In this document: positions 1-11,037 of the stretch, piece after piece | Layout of the letters: each line of letters opens with the position of its first letter | How positions within the stretch are numbered: the first letter of the stretch is position 1 | Assembly: GCA_944739405.2 (NCBI GenBank) | Contig: OX123197.2 | Coordinates: forward strand, 1,557,501 to 1,621,500 | Direction of reading: 5' to 3' | Source: Euclidia mi | Taxonomy: Eukaryota > Arthropoda > Insecta > Lepidoptera > Erebidae | DNA length: 64,000 nt | Notes under the pieces: generated by a model | The model's database searches: none | What the model saw: only the letters and a program-made list of their open reading frames with translations | What the model was told of the DNA's origin: nothing | Position numbers and translations under genes: made by a program

Positions 1-75
1 GCCCGACCCGGGAATCGAACCCGGGACCCCCCAATCCCACGCGCACATTTATGCCGCGAGACCAACGAGGCAGAC
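1..75 (-). repeat. SINE-A head, tRNA-derived, partial
   Basis: On the minus strand this is the 5' head of a tRNA-derived SINE: it contains the Pol III B-box-like GGTTCGATTCCC and matches the heads at 12128-12200 (+) and 19430-19499 (-). The copy is cut by the left window edge. It is not a functional tRNA gene, because the same head is joined to a common non-tRNA body in the full copies. Confidence 0.75.
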
Positions 76-200
76 TGTATCTTGATTTTTGTAAACCTGC
101 CCGCGATACCGAATTCATTTATAGAGAAGTAGCAAATAGTCTTCGAACAACTATACATCACAAACAGTAGCTTTACCTAAAAATTGGTTTCTCTGTTTAG

Positions 201-377
201 CTGTCCTTGGGCTGGAGTACCCGTGGTAGTACGGGCGCGGCGTCGAACCTGGGCACTCCGTCCCTCACGCTGTCCTCCTTCACCGTGGGCCTGTACAAGG
301 GCAACCGCGTCGCCGTCAAGAAGATACACAGGAAGAAGCTGGATCTCAACAAGAAATTGCTTTGGGAAATAAAACAA
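201..377 (+). CDS. Gyc32E: Guanylate cyclase exon W1 (kinase-homology N-lobe)
   Basis: The exon encodes residues 1-59 of the visible protein. It begins after a TTTAG acceptor at 196-200 and ends before the consensus donor GTAAGT at 378, in phase 0. The Ser/Thr-rich stretch (residues 6-26) precedes the first strand of the kinase-homology domain. In vertebrate natriuretic peptide receptors the matching stretch carries regulatory phosphorylation sites, so the same is a reasonable inference here. VAVKK (37-41) retains the ATP-contacting lysine (Lys40). The local GC content is far above the flanking intron. An upstream exon must exist outside the window, since the reading frame is already inside the intracellular domain at the acceptor. 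Confidence 0.88.
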
Positions 378-1156
378 GTAAGTGACATACTAATGTTTAA
401 ATAACGGGTCTCGATCGTGTATTTCTTTTTATAGCCTCACCTGTATCCCTGAAGAGGTAGGCAGAGGTGCAATAGTTCCAGTCTGGGTGTTCATGATCTG
501 TGGTGTTCATTGTTTCATGTTTGTAAAGTCCATCGCGACACAGGATTCACTCCTAGAGCAGCAATTGTCTTTAAAGAAAAACAAAAAAAGATATGTGGAA
601 TTTTTGTCATTTAAAACCCCCTAAAAATATATAAAATAATTGTATCGTTTGATTGACCTTGGCGTCTCATATTATTGAGATCAGAGCGAACACATTAAAC
701 CGTATGCAATAACAATTAATCTGTTTGAAATGTGTTTATTTTTCTGAAATGAATAAAATATGTACATGATTTTGTGTTGACATGACAATGTTATTCAAAT
801 AAAACAATATTACTAAAAGACTTTATTTTAAACTGTCCGTTTGAAGTGTCACTTGATTGGCACTTAGTAATAAACCCACTCAATTAGTGATCTCTGCAAA
901 GGTAAGCAATGGTCATGGTAATTGAGAGGGGTCTTTTATTGGATGGGTGACCGTACGTCATTTTTATTAGAGCGCTACCGATAGCGCATACTTAATAGGT
1001 ACGTCTAGTCTTGATACTTCTCTCAGAATAAGAATCCATGTATATGTATGTCGGAGGGGAAGCCTTAAGGCGCTGATACACTTGAGCATTCACCTGTAAT
1101 GAGCATTTTCGCAAATGTTACAGAACAAACAAGGGTGTTTTAGTAAGCATTCTCAC

Positions 1157-1550
1157 CATAGTAAGAAAAGAATAGTAGGTTAGCTAAGGCCGATCGGCGA
1201 GTTAATGCCTACTCTTGCGTTGACGTACAAGGTTGTCACTTTTATTTTTAGTTAAATATTTTTTGCGTATTACCAATTCATAAATGGGCTGTAAATTAAT
1301 TAAACACGTTTTAATAATTAAAGTAAATGAGAGCAGAGAATTCGAGCTGGCTAGCAGTGTTGTACGTAAATGCGTGCGATCAGACGCGCGGCGTACTGAG
1401 GCCCGTACTGAGGCCGCGGCGGGCCGCGCTCGGCTATGAGATTGTGTGCGTGAAAAGTGCGTGCGTACACGGCGCCGGCGACTCACGCGTACATTTAAAC
1501 CGGCGGCGGCCGATTTGTATGATGCTATCCTACTATTCTTTTTGTCTATG
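1157..1550 (+). mobile_element. MITE-C copy 1, terminal inverted repeats starting CATAG
   Basis: The left end reads CATAGTAAGAAAAGAATAGT and the right end is its inverse with a few changes, giving terminal repeats of about 23 bp. Its GC-rich right half (from about 1370) matches 31800-31994, and its left end matches 26442-26525. The flanks TTCTCAC (1150-1156) and CTGTCAC (1551-1557) fit a 7-bp target duplication with two changes. Related sequence near 24370 (inverted) runs straight through this site, which serves as an empty-site comparison. No transposase is encoded. Confidence 0.75.
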
Positions 1551-1896
1551 CTGTCACGAACATTCGGGCGAGCCTTAGAATATAGATAGTACATAGAATT
1601 CACGCTGCAATGGCGGTTAAATCCAATATATTTACTTCACTTTCACTTATGATTTTAATCTAGGGGTGAATGTTCGTAGTTTGTCACTAATTTAACTTGG
1701 CTAGTGATGAGCTTACTGAGAATAAATATTGATAAAATATCGATAATGTTTTCAATAGATCCTTAGATTTGGTTTACTCAGAATTAATTTCAATATGGTG
1801 CATAGGGTCCCCACCAAGAACTTAGGGTCCCAAGCCAACCTCACCTGCAAGTGGTGCACCTGCCGAACAACGGACGAGGCTCTGGCAAACAAAATA

Positions 1897-2028
1897 TCCC
1901 GATAAGCGGCAATAGGCTCGCCACCTATTACGTGGGATCAAAACACTGGCGAAAAGTGGGCGTTTAATACGCCTCTGCCTACGCCTTCGGGGGCTTCCCC
2001 GCGGGCAGGCGTGAGACTATGTATGTAT
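1897..2028 (+). repeat. SINE-A 3' body fragment
   Basis: It contains the body motifs shared by all SINE-A copies: GGCAATAGGCTCGCC, TATTACGTGGGA, CCTCTGCCTA and CAGGCGTGAG. It ends in a TATG repeat. The tRNA head is missing. Confidence 0.65.
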
Positions 2029-2039
2029 GTAATTTCAAT

Positions 2040-2437
2040 ATAATTTTCAGCTAACCTAAGGACTAAAATGTGGCCTGAGAAGGTCCCACCCCCCACCAAT
2101 TATGTTGATGCCAAAGAACACCTACCCCCCCCTCCCCCGGGTAGCGATTTGCAATGTCCCGTATGGAGATCCCTGAATCGCTTACGAAGCCAGGTTGGCC
2201 GTTGCAGACATAACCTAGCCAAATGGGGTATAATCGATCCAGCCCAAACACGGTGCGACTGTGGCTTCCAAGTACAAACTATGAGTCACCTGCTGGAGTG
2301 TCCCAAATAACCGCACAGATGTTCGGAGGCCGATTTACACCAAGCCACTGACAATGCAGTTGCTGTGGCCACACACTAGGCTGGTGCCATATGATCTCTG
2401 TACCATCGACTCGAGAAGAAGAAGAAGAAGAAGAAGA
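2040..2437 (+). mobile_element. LINE 3' fragment with zinc-knuckle-like C-terminus and (GAA)n tail
   Basis: A reading frame at about 2068-2310 encodes a segment with LNRLRSQVGRCRHNLAKWG followed by CDCGFQVQTMSHLLECP, a Cys/His cluster of the kind found at the C-terminus of many insect non-LTR retrotransposon proteins. About 120 bp downstream is a (GAA)7-like microsatellite (2418-2437), typical of a LINE tail. The copy is severely 5'-truncated, with no reverse transcriptase left. The clade cannot be fixed from this piece. Confidence 0.65.
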
Positions 2438-3454
2438 ATATAATTTTGATAAACTCTCGATATCAGTTTGAACGTAGGAACAGTCACTTGTGTGATTTAT
2501 TAAACCTGTTGAAATTATAATCTGCATTTTATTATTTAGAAACGTCATTTGTTTATGTATCTTACTCTTACTCTAGAAATAATTCATAAGTAAAACTGAA
2601 GTAAATATACTGAGTAAAACTGCTGTTGTACTGCAATTTCTTTATTTTTTTTTTATATTCTATGGACTATTGGAATTTAGAGTGTTCACTAGAATAGTCG
2701 TGAAAATGTTCGGTTCGACAAATCACAAACAAAACTCTGATGCCCTAATTGACACACAAAATACCGCATTGGCTTAGAATTCTCGACACTCGAGACCTCG
2801 CTGAACGGTGAGGTGGCTGGATACTTGCCGACTATTACCCACACCATCCATGTGGTCAATAATAGATTTTATCTTCTTAAAATCAAATCAATGATCTTAA
2901 AATAGTTTCATCTTAAAATTCGAACAGATAACTAGTAAAATAACCGACATTGTCCTTGAACCACATCAGACGGACCATGACACGTGAAACCACTGTCCTC
3001 GATAAATATAAATGTACATAATCGAACAAAATAAAAAGATAAATAAAATCCATTCATTGGACTATCTTTATTTGCACAATATACACAATTTTCGCATGAA
3101 TAGCATTTTCAATGAATGCAAATAAGATTCAATTTGATTTGCGACCGTCTAGAATATATTTTTCGATAATTGTGGCACGAATTACTTTAAATAAGTCCTA
3201 GACTAGGTTTAATGTAGTTGTAGGCGTGTAGGTTAAACATTTTTCTGCAAGATAGTGTGCTATGACAAACAGGGGACTTTCGAGTCCTTAAGACCTAATA
3301 CAGCATCGTATTAACGTAATTTTACTATTTTGTCTTATAATGGCCAATAATAACGGGAGCCTAGAGAAAAGACTAATAGATCAAAAGTCAAAAAGTCATA
3401 ATCCTTTATTCATTTGGGTCACAATGTGACGCTTATAAACGAATGAAATGATCC

Positions 3455-3690
3455 TATGATCTCGAGTTCAAAGCCGCGCACCACTAACTTTTCGAAACTA
3501 AGTGTGTATTAACTTGTTAGCTTGCTAAACGGTGAAGCGCAACATCAAGAGGCAACCTGCATGTCTGAGAGTTCTCCATAATGTTCTCGAAATACATTGA
3601 AATCTGTCAAATCGCACTTGGCCAGCTTTTTGTACCAAGATCCCTTCTCTCAATGTGCTAAGGCTTGTGCCCAGAAGTGATAATGAAGTG
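3455..3690 (+). repeat. SINE-B, decayed copy
   Basis: It shares several blocks in the same order with the clean SINE-B at 9944-10249, including GCATGTCTGAGAGTTCTCCA and TAATGTTCTCGAAA. It has many substitutions and no clear target duplication. Confidence 0.6.
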
Positions 3691-4628
3691 TTCTTGGAAT
3701 AGCCATACGCTAACTTCGAGTATGAGTCATTATTACTACTCCTTAGGGACCCGCGGTTTTAGGCAGTAAACACATTGCAGGTACCACACTTCTATACTAG
3801 GTCGTTCGGCGCTTTTTTATTCAAAGAAATATAGTCTTGTCTGATTTAGAAAGGCACTCTTGATCTGCATATATATGTACAGAATTAGCTTCAAAGCTAA
3901 ATCTAGAACACATCGGCGGAATAATAATGGATTCTGCAAAGATAGCTCACTTTTATTGTCTCGGATTATATAATTTAAATTATAGGTACTTAGGTATATT
4001 GTGTGTGTTCAATTCTTTACATTTTTTTTATAATTGTAGGAGACGGAAGACTTAATTGACATTACTTGGGTTAACGAACTACGTTCCGCTGTCGAAAATT
4101 CCAAAACTTAAAACACTGCTTTGTCAGGCCTCGATTCGGTAGACAGTTAGTCATTAGTCCAAACGTCCAACACGATTCCATCAATCAAAGTCAATATGTT
4201 TGATAGTAATAATTGTAGTTCGTCAATATTTTGAAATTTTAACTCACCTGTCCTATATTTTACTTTATGCATTGCTATACTACTGAAATTAATTGACATC
4301 GTCATCGACAACAGCAATCAAGCTAATGGATAATCTTTAACAAGTTGTTAGGTACACATTACGAGCTCCGAAGGGATTACAAAAAAATGCTGCATATTAC
4401 AAGTACAATAATAATATGTTTGTAATAACTAGCTGTGCTCGCGAATTTTTCTGTGTTCTAAAGAACAGGCTGAGCGTCTCCTTTTTTTCGCCGGCCGTTT
4501 TGTTACCGAATACCCGTCTTTGAATCAGACGGTGACGAACGCGTTTAACTTGCCGAATCATTAGATTCGTGTGGTCACAAATTCGCTCCGAGCTCTTCTA
4601 ATTATAATTTGTATACGAGTCTTATCTT

Positions 4629-4812
4629 ACTACTGTTACAAAGTCGAAAGTTTATGAGGATGGAGGATTCTTCGTCTTTCACACAAAAACCAGTTAACGG
4701 ATTTTGATAAAACTTTGCAATAATATAATATATGCCTCAGAATAGCATATGAGTCACCTTTCATCCCGATAATCGACCACAAGCGGGTGAAACCACGGGC
4801 TAAAGCTAGTTG
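4629..4812 (+). mobile_element. Short non-autonomous Helitron (Lep1-like)
   Basis: The segment carries the usual body of short lepidopteran Helitrons: a stretch resembling 'fold forward with AACTACTGAACGGATTT' (here AACCAGTTAACGGATTTTGA) and a GC-rich 3' terminus (CCACGGGCTAAAGCTAGT) ending in CTAGT. Helitrons need no inverted repeats or target duplications, which fits. A truncated inverse end lies at about 4428-4450. Confidence 0.6.
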
Positions 4813-5889
4813 ACTATGTACGAAAAATATTTTCCTTGTAAAAGACAATAATTGTAGTGCTTTTAAACTATAGATTTGTCAATATTTAAGAAAATTCCTA
4901 CAGTAAATGGACCGAAACTGTCCCGACCGATTGAAACTGTCTCAAGTTGCTCAAGCGATTTACGAGTTACATATGGGACGGGAAAACAAATGCGATGTCG
5001 CAGAAATGTCACTAAGACGCAAATGGTGGCAATTATATGAGACAGACTGTGAAGCAAAGCAGTGAATCAAGCTTTGTAAGGGGCTTTATTTAAAAGGCTT
5101 TTATGTAGTAGAAAGAAGATACTGTAGCTTTAATGTCGAAATCCAAAAATTATATATTAACTTTGTGTGTTTTTAGTTTATTCAATACATGGCTTGAGAA
5201 GATTTTGAAGTCAGTTTTTATCGTATTTTTGTATAACCAATAATAACAGATGTACACAATTGTTCAACAGTCGATATTGATATTTTAAACCGAGTTTTAT
5301 TTTGTTTCTTGTAATAAGACTGTAAAGGTCCCTAGACGCGAGACATTTTCCCGTTACACATAATTTGTGCAACACAACAGCGTTGTATAATGTTGTGCAA
5401 CTCGGGGGAAGTTCTGAGAAATATGTAATATATACCAGGAACAACTATTCCACGACTTTAATTGAATCTAATAGTATACTATTTTTTACAAGTATATTTT
5501 ATATACCAGTTCTTGAAATTGTTTATTATTGCATGTTGTCGAGTCTAGGAAATATATTATCTACACATATTATAAAAAATATCCCCTTTTCTACCTCATC
5601 CTTCTGTACATACTTGCTAATGGTGTTGATGGCAACACTTTAAATAGATTTGTCCCAAAACTCGGGCACTCGAATGGCGTTGTTGGCAATCCCTCTGTAT
5701 GTGCGCGATGAACTCAAAAACTACTGAACTGATAGAGAGGGTGATTCCTGAGGAAGGTTTAGGTATATTCACTCCGATGGATCCGCGGGCTCTAATAAAT
5801 TATATACAAGAAAAATACATCTACCTCGAGTCGAGTGTTATGAATTTCACGTTTTGTGTTTGTCACACAAATAATTAGAAAGTGGGAAG

Positions 5890-6160
5890 AAATACATACA
5901 TACATACATAAACTCACGCCTATTTCCCGGAGGAGTAGGCAGAGACTACGGAACTCCATTTGCAACGATCCTGACATATCTCCCTTGCTTCATTCACTCC
6001 CATTAGATTCCTCATGCATGCTCTTCCGTTCAGGGTACCTATTTCTAACCTGTCCTGATTTTAGGATGTCGTCAATCTAGTCAGAGGACGTCCGCCAAGG
6101 TCTTCCTCTTCGTCCTGTCCCATTCACACTTGCCTTATATATCTGCTTGGTCAGTCAAAA
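5890..6160 (-). mobile_element. RTE-type LINE 3' end
   Basis: Read on the minus strand, it is the decayed C-terminal coding end and TATG-repeat tail of the LINE family also seen at 8425-8805 (+), 25918-26165 (-) and 61715-61800 (+). Shared coding motifs elsewhere in the family include ACMRNLMGVNEAREICQDRC. The (TACA)n run at about 5894-5910 is the family's microsatellite tail. All copies are 5'-truncated. RTE assignment is from general resemblance only. Confidence 0.6.
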
Positions 6161-6175
6161 GAGTAATTTTATTAT

Positions 6176-6390
6176 GAACTAGTCGACGCCAGCGGCTTCG
6201 CACGCACATATTTTCGAATTTCCCGTTTTGCCCGTTTTCGTGAGAATTTCGGGAAATCCCGTCTTAGTGCACCCCTACGGTCCCCAAGGAACATACATGT
6301 TAAATTTCAGCTTCTTGCGCCGAGTAGTTTCGGCTGTAGCTTGTCTGTCAGTCAGTCAGTAACCCAAGGATTTTATATATACAGATAAGG
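6176..6390 (-). mobile_element. Helitron-like fragment
   Basis: The left edge (GAACTAGTCGACGCCAGCGG) is the inverse of a GC-rich hairpin followed by CTAGT, as at the 3' ends of lepidopteran Helitrons. The body includes a (CAGT)n-like stretch near 6348-6362. The far end is not defined. Confidence 0.4.
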
Positions 6391-6839
6391 CTAAAGTATT
6401 TTTTAGAAAATCTGTGCTTATCCAGTATCCCATTCATTTACCTGAGGCTTTCACTGTCTTAAGACGGGGAAAGCCTCAGCCTGATAACAGCTTGGGTGTG
6501 TTTCCAATCTGTATATTTTTTGAACTTATATTAAAAGAAACCTTATTTCTTGAATGACTAACTACGGAATTCAATATTCGATCTATAGATAGATCTGTAG
6601 ATTTTAGATTCGTTTTTAACATAAGCTCCCTACAAAATATGTCAAACACGAATCTCGAATCTCAAAATCTATGTATGGATTGAATATTGAAAATGGCCGT
6701 TAGTATAACCGTTTGCTATCAGGCGAACTGCTAACCATTAATACTTAGATGAAAACATTTTTGCCGTTCATTTGTATTTAGATCAAAGGACAGCAAAAAT
6801 GTTTCTGCTGTCGCTTTTCTTACAAATCAATTGAGTGTA

Positions 6840-6997
6840 CGGTGTTTGTAGTGGTTTAAGCGGCTGCCTCGCCGATTGACACTGCGCGCAGTGTTATGGG
6901 TTCATTTCCCACACGAGACAACATTTTGTGTGATCCATAAATTATTGTTTCGAGTCTATAACCAACGGACACATTGAACATGTGTCCGTTGGTTATA
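6840..6997 (+). repeat. SINE-like head followed by an 18-bp-arm hairpin
   Basis: At 6845-6910 a GTTTAAGCGGCTGCCTCGCC...GGGTTCATTTCCC arrangement resembles Pol III A and B boxes of a tRNA-derived SINE. It is followed by a perfect hairpin with arms 6957-6974 and 6980-6997 and a 5-nt loop. The hairpin lies 73 bp upstream of exon W2. Confidence 0.45.
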
Positions 6998-7069
6998 TGT
7001 TTATAAAGTACCCCGTGACACAGGATTTATTCCTAGTTGCCCTTAAAAACTATATTACTTTGTCGGCAG

Positions 7070-7246
7070 TCTCGTAACGTCTCCCACGAGAACACGGCTC
7101 GGTTCATCGGCGCGTGCGTCGACTGCCCGCTCGTGTTTGTGCTCACCGAGTACTGCCCTAAAGGCTCGCTCAAGGACGTACTCGCCAACGACGAGCTTCA
7201 ACTCGACTGGAACTTCAGGACCTCGCTCGTGCATGATATTGTGCAG
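7070..7246 (+). CDS. Gyc32E: Guanylate cyclase exon W2 (kinase-homology domain)
   Basis: This exon encodes residues 60-118, phase 0 at both ends, between the acceptor TCGGCAG and the donor GTAACA. It carries RFIGACVD and VLTEYCPKGSLKDVL, both hallmarks of the kinase-homology domain hinge in receptor guanylate cyclases, then the helix LDWNFRTSLVHDIVQ. It is 177 nt, the same length as W1. The 3' half of this exon plus about 22 bp of intron is repeated in decayed form three times just downstream (see 7353-7850). Confidence 0.92.
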
Positions 7247-7268
7247 GTAACACGAGCATTATAATATT

Positions 7269-7341
7269 CATCATCATCATCAGCCCTTTAAACTGTGCCA
7301 ATGCTGGGCACGGGCCTCTTCTCTCTATGAGAAGGGGCCCC
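7269..7341 (-). repeat. SINE-B 3' end with 11-bp target duplication
   Basis: The minus strand shows the SINE-B 3' end (GGGCACAGTT-type text ending in a TGATGATGATG tail). It is flanked by identical ATTATAATATT at 7258-7268 and 7342-7352. It is 5'-truncated and sits 22 bp after exon W2, inside the first copy of the exon-derived repeat unit. Confidence 0.7.
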
Positions 7342-7352
7342 ATTATAATATT

Positions 7353-7850
7353 AGCCCTAGGTAAATGACGTTCGATTTTGTGCTCGACAATAACCAGCTA
7401 CTGATTGACTAGAACTTCAGGACTTTGCTCCTACATGATATAGTGTGGGTGACAAGAGTGTTATAATATTTGCCCGAGGTACATGACGTTCGTGATTGTG
7501 CTCGGCAATAATGAGCGGCATGACGAGATGTCATGGCAGGTAACTACGAGTATAACAATATAATGCTAAGGTCACTATCTCACTAGCGTTTTCTGAGCGT
7601 AGGCGTTTAATGAACATATGCGCAGGGCAGGAGACGCGTTGTCGTGGGGTTTCCTTTGCAGTAAATTGAACGCTACGCTAGCGCAGCCTAGACGCCCCGC
7701 AATTCGCATACGGTTATCGAACGCCTGCGCTCAACAGACGCCAGTGCAAAAGCAGCTCTAAGGTACACGATGTTCGAAAAAGTGTTTGTCAATGACGAGC
7801 TACAGCTCGATAGAACTTCAGAATCTCGTCACCGCGCAGGTGCTGTCTGA
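7353..7850 (+). pseudogene. Three decayed partial copies of exon W2 in tandem
   Basis: Copy 1 (7353-7470) matches exon W2 from about 7157 through the donor and into the intron as far as the ATAATATT stretch. Twenty codons align without gaps, but TGG has become TAG at 7410-7412. Copy 2 (7471-7567) is more decayed. Copy 3 (about 7755-7850) keeps AATGACGAGCTACAGCTCGA against exon AACGACGAGCTTCAACTCGA but has lost one base, shifting the frame. Copies 2 and 3 are separated by a small MITE (7581-7746). None keeps an acceptor, so these are relics and not alternative exons. Confidence 0.75.
7581..7746 (+). mobile_element. Small MITE, ends CACTRGCG
   Basis: The ends are inverted repeats: CACTAGCGTTTTCTGAGCGT on the left against CACTGGCGTCTGTTGAGCGC read inward from the right. 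The element is 166 bp and non-coding. No clean target duplication is seen. The end sequence suggests a hAT-like origin, but this is a guess. Confidence 0.55.
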
Positions 7851-8424
7851 AGCTTTTTATAGATCATCATCATCATCATCAGCCATTAACAGTCCACTGC
7901 CGGACTAGGCCTATCCTTTGAAAGGAGGAATTGGCCTACTATACCACGCTGGCCAAACGGGTTGGTATAGGGTTTGTATCAAGTTTTCCTTCTCTTACAG
8001 TGCTGTTCTCTGCTTAATATATTACGCTCCCTCTGTCGGCTCTTACGACACCCATGGGATGATATAGGGTGGTGACAATCCGTATTCTTAACCCGTCACC
8101 ATACGGACACGTCACCACACGGACATTTTTATAGATACCTACTGAAAATGTTTATATCGCAAGACCTTCTTTGAGAAGAATGCGTCGATATCTTATTTGC
8201 ATGAAGATTAGATTAGGTTAAGTGCCATAAAAGCATTCTGCAATCCTTATAATATAACAGTGAGTAATCTACATTGCCATACAGCCGGTTGGCGTAGTAT
8301 CAATTTACAGCAGCCACCTCTAAAAATTTGTTTCAACGTCGATGTTAAAAAAAATCTTATCATAAGAACCTCAGAATAATGAGAGAACTTAGCATCTTAA
8401 TTTAGGGGCGGTAATAATAGTCTA

Positions 8425-8805
8425 AAATCTTTGACCGACAGAGTAAAGAATTGTGTGATAAGAGAGTGTTGTGGGCTAAAAGCAGATGTAGTGACAAGCA
8501 TTGAGAAAGGCAAGCTAAGATGTTTTGGGCACATGGAGAGCATGGATGACGAAAGACTGACCGAGAAGATATATAAGGCAAGTGCGAACGGGTCAGGACG
8601 AAGAAGAAGATCTAGCCGGACGTTCTCTGACCAAATTGGAGTCAGCCTACAAAAAAACAGATTATAACTACCCTAAAAAGAAGAGCATGCATGAGAAACT
8701 TGATGGGAGTGAATGAAGCAAGAGAGATATGTCAGGATCGTTGCAAATGGCCTTCCGTAGTCTCTGCCTAGCTCTCCAGGAAACAGATAAGAGTCTGTGT
8801 ATGTA
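8425..8805 (+). mobile_element. RTE-type LINE 3' end
   Basis: The frame at about 8431-8667 encodes the C-terminal end of a LINE protein, including LRCFGHMESMDDERLTEKIY and a downstream FSDQIG motif. Homologous nucleotides continue after a frameshift (CATGCATGAGAAACTTGATG) to the tail TATGTATGT at about 8800. It is the same family as 5890-6160, 25918-26165 and 61715-61800. The frame is broken and no reverse transcriptase remains. Confidence 0.7.
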
Positions 8806-9216
8806 TGTAATAATAGTCTTAGGAGTTGAACATTGTTAAATGAATCAAGGTACGAGAGAAAAGCATTATCCTTCTTCGGCAGTCGGATAAAAATATATTG
8901 CTTACCAAGTTGGCAACTTAACCCAGTAGGGGTAAAATATAATTCGAATTACAACGAACAAACAAACAAAGTGAAAAAGTTTGCAGTAACGATCTACTTG
9001 TAGAATTCATAAACTTAAAACTTTTAATAAAACTGAATCCAAGTTTTCAATTTAAAAGAAAAATGGGAACAGATTTCGTGAATTCGCCTGTAGCTAGATA
9101 TTAGGTTACCTTGATGAAAATACTGAAAATATTGAAAAATATAAAAATAAATTGAGCTGTGAAGAATTATGTTACGTAAAATGTTAGAGACTCTGTCACT
9201 TAATAAAATCTTTATA

Positions 9217-9596
9217 TAAAGGGTGTCACAAGACCCATCACCAAGCAGAAGCCTACTCGTTGTGGACATCATGCCAAGTCATACTAACCAAAAATAATAC
9301 CTGGGATATGATTTATTTTTAAGTTTTCACATTTTTTAAACCACAATCAAAAGCGCGCGCGTGCAGTGCTCGAAATACCTACTTATCCATGGGGACATAG
9401 GGCATCTAAAGAAAATATTGGCGGGGTAAATGCATCGATTTTGTACCTAATTAGAAAAATTCCATACTAATTTTGAGCCTCAATATCTCCTGAACCAGTA
9501 ATTTCCCAGATATGGTGCCGATGTAAAAAATGTTCGTAGTGATTGGCACAACATGGGATTTCAGTTTTCGTTAAGGGTCTTGTTGCACCCTGTATA
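9217..9596 (+). mobile_element. MITE-G copy 1 (full)
   Basis: The left end AGGGTGTCACAAGACCC and the right end GGGTCTTGTTGCACCCT are inverted repeats. The family occurs five times: here, 12619-12842 (-, truncated), 15730-16109 (+), 20217-20411 (+, truncated) and 54394-54915 (+, interrupted). Length is about 380 bp when complete. TATA at both edges fits TA-type target duplication. Non-coding; short frames in it (both strands) are shared only because the DNA repeats. Confidence 0.75.
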
Positions 9597-9943
9597 TTTC
9601 TTGTGTGCGTGTGTATGTCACTCTCAACTCCTCCTAAACGACTGGACCAATTTTGATGATTTTTTTTGTGTGCGTTCAATGGGATTTGAGAATGGTTTAG
9701 ATTTACAAAAAAATGCGAATATTAAAAAAAAATATGGCGCTATGAAGTTCGCCGGGTCAGCTAGTCTATATATAAATACGTGAAGCGAAATTTTGTGATC
9801 CATTTTTACGAGAAATGCGCGAACGGAGGATTATAAAATTTGGCACACTTATTGCTTACATGTAGAAGGTGTGCAGAATGCTAATATTTTTATTTAATAT
9901 GTATTAGAAATATATGATTTTAATGAAAATAAACGTTACCTAT

Positions 9944-10249
9944 GCAGCGATAGCCGAGTGGAGAGACCGACGGAGTGCTACTCAGAGGTTCTTGGTTTCA
10001 AATCCACGGCACGCGCCAATGACTTTTCGAAGTTAAGTGCGTATTAAATTGTTAATTATCGCATGCTTATCGGTGAAGGAAATCATCGTAAGGAAACCTG
10101 CATGTCTGAGAGTTCTCCATAATGTTCTCGAAAGACATGTGAAGTCTGCCAACCCGCACTTGGTCAGCGTTGTGGACTATGGCTTTACCCTTCTCATAGT
10201 GAGATGAGGCCCGTGACCAGCAGTGGGACAGTATAAAGGGCTGATGATG
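9944..10249 (+). repeat. SINE-B, full copy with 13-bp target duplication
   Basis: It is flanked by identical AAACGTTACCTAT at 9931-9943 and 10250-10262. The head (GATAGCCGAGTGG, then GGTTTCAAATCC) is tRNA-like with A- and B-box-type blocks. The body carries GCATGTCTGAGAGTTCTCCA and the tail is CTGATGATGA. The perfect duplication indicates a fairly recent insertion. Confidence 0.85.
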
Positions 10250-10401
10250 AAACGTTACCTATACACTCAAACATGTGACACACACACATACTCATGACAT
10301 GTATTCGTATACAGTATTAACCCATTGCCAGTCCCATGAACCACATGTGGCTCATAACAATTGAATTTCTATTGTGCCTGAGGTCGGACAGTGAAAGTGT
10401 T

Positions 10402-11037
10402 AAGGCAGATTTACAAAGAGTCAGTACCTGTCGCCAGTACTGGGGCCGAAAACTGATTCATACGATTTACACGCAGTCAGTATTCCGTCAGTAGTCGAGG
10501 ATATTTATTATAATAATAATAATAATCTACCACATACACACATCTAGTCCCAAGCTAAGCAGAGCTTGTGTTATGTGGTATAGGTACACACGTTTGTAAA
10601 GTCAGTGTGGAAAAATCCAAACCCTTCTAAATTTATTTCTCGTGCAATATTTGGTAATGCTGTTGCGCGCACTTCTTTTTTTCTATAGTTTTTTGATATA
10701 TTATCCCACAGGCATTAATTGCAGTATAATTGAATAATCTTTAAATTCGCCGTGTCGCTCAGTTTTCGCGTCATTTTGTGATGTGGTTCAACGTGGCGTG
10801 GTCCCCATACAATAAAGCGGCAGCGACTGACTTTGGCATTTACACGGCGTCAGTTGCGCTGACGTGGGAGGCGGGGGGCGAAACTGACGCCGAAAAATAT
10901 GAAACGGGAATATTGAAGTGTACTGATGCGACAGTACTATACTGGCTTGAAATCAATTTACACGACGGCAGTGCCAGGTTAGCACTGACTCGTCAGTGCA
11001 CTGACGTTAGTTACTGACTCAATGTAAATCTGCCTTT
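10402..11037 (+). mobile_element. Non-autonomous DNA element with AGGCAGATTTACA ends
   Basis: The left edge (TTAAGGCAGATTTACA) and the right edge (TGTAAATCTGCCTTTA) are inverted, and the inner GAGTCAGTA block is also inverted. The interior is full of CAGT/ACTG-containing repeats. TTA borders suggest a 3-bp target duplication as in PIF/Harbinger elements, but the superfamily is an inference. The open frame at 10778-11017 has no recognisable product. Confidence 0.65.

Larger units (their letters stand above)
1611..2632 (+). mobile_element. MITE with long inverted repeats, copy 1 (interrupted)
   Basis: Sequence at about 1611-1670 (core CCAATATATTTACTTCA) is inverted at about 2560-2632, giving imperfect terminal repeats of 60 bp or more. 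A second copy in the opposite overall orientation lies at about 23917-24308, and homology between the two copies extends outside these repeats (1070-1156 against about 24360-24450). Copy 1 is interrupted at about 1795-2440 by SINE-A and LINE fragments. Non-coding. Confidence 0.55.
378..7069 (+). other. Intron W1-W2 (6.7 kb), repeat-rich
   Basis: No host exon is visible. It holds a SINE-A tail fragment near 428-470, the inverted-repeat elements at 1157-1550 and 1611-2632, a LINE tail at 2040-2437, a decayed SINE-B at about 3455-3690, Helitron-like ends (4629-4812, 6176-6390) and an RTE-type LINE tail at 5890-6160. A short dispersed repeat at 3375-3445 reappears inverted at about 24588-24635. 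I see nothing recognisable at 480-1070, 2640-3370, 3700-4420 or 4815-5700. Confidence 0.7.

Noticed and set aside
1202..1603. 133-residue minus and 83-residue plus frames
   Set aside because: They lie in a GC-rich MITE; the same DNA recurs at 31800-31994 with different frames.
10778..11017. 79-residue frame
   Set aside because: It lies inside an inverted-repeat element, lacks a known domain and is composed of CAGT-type repeats.
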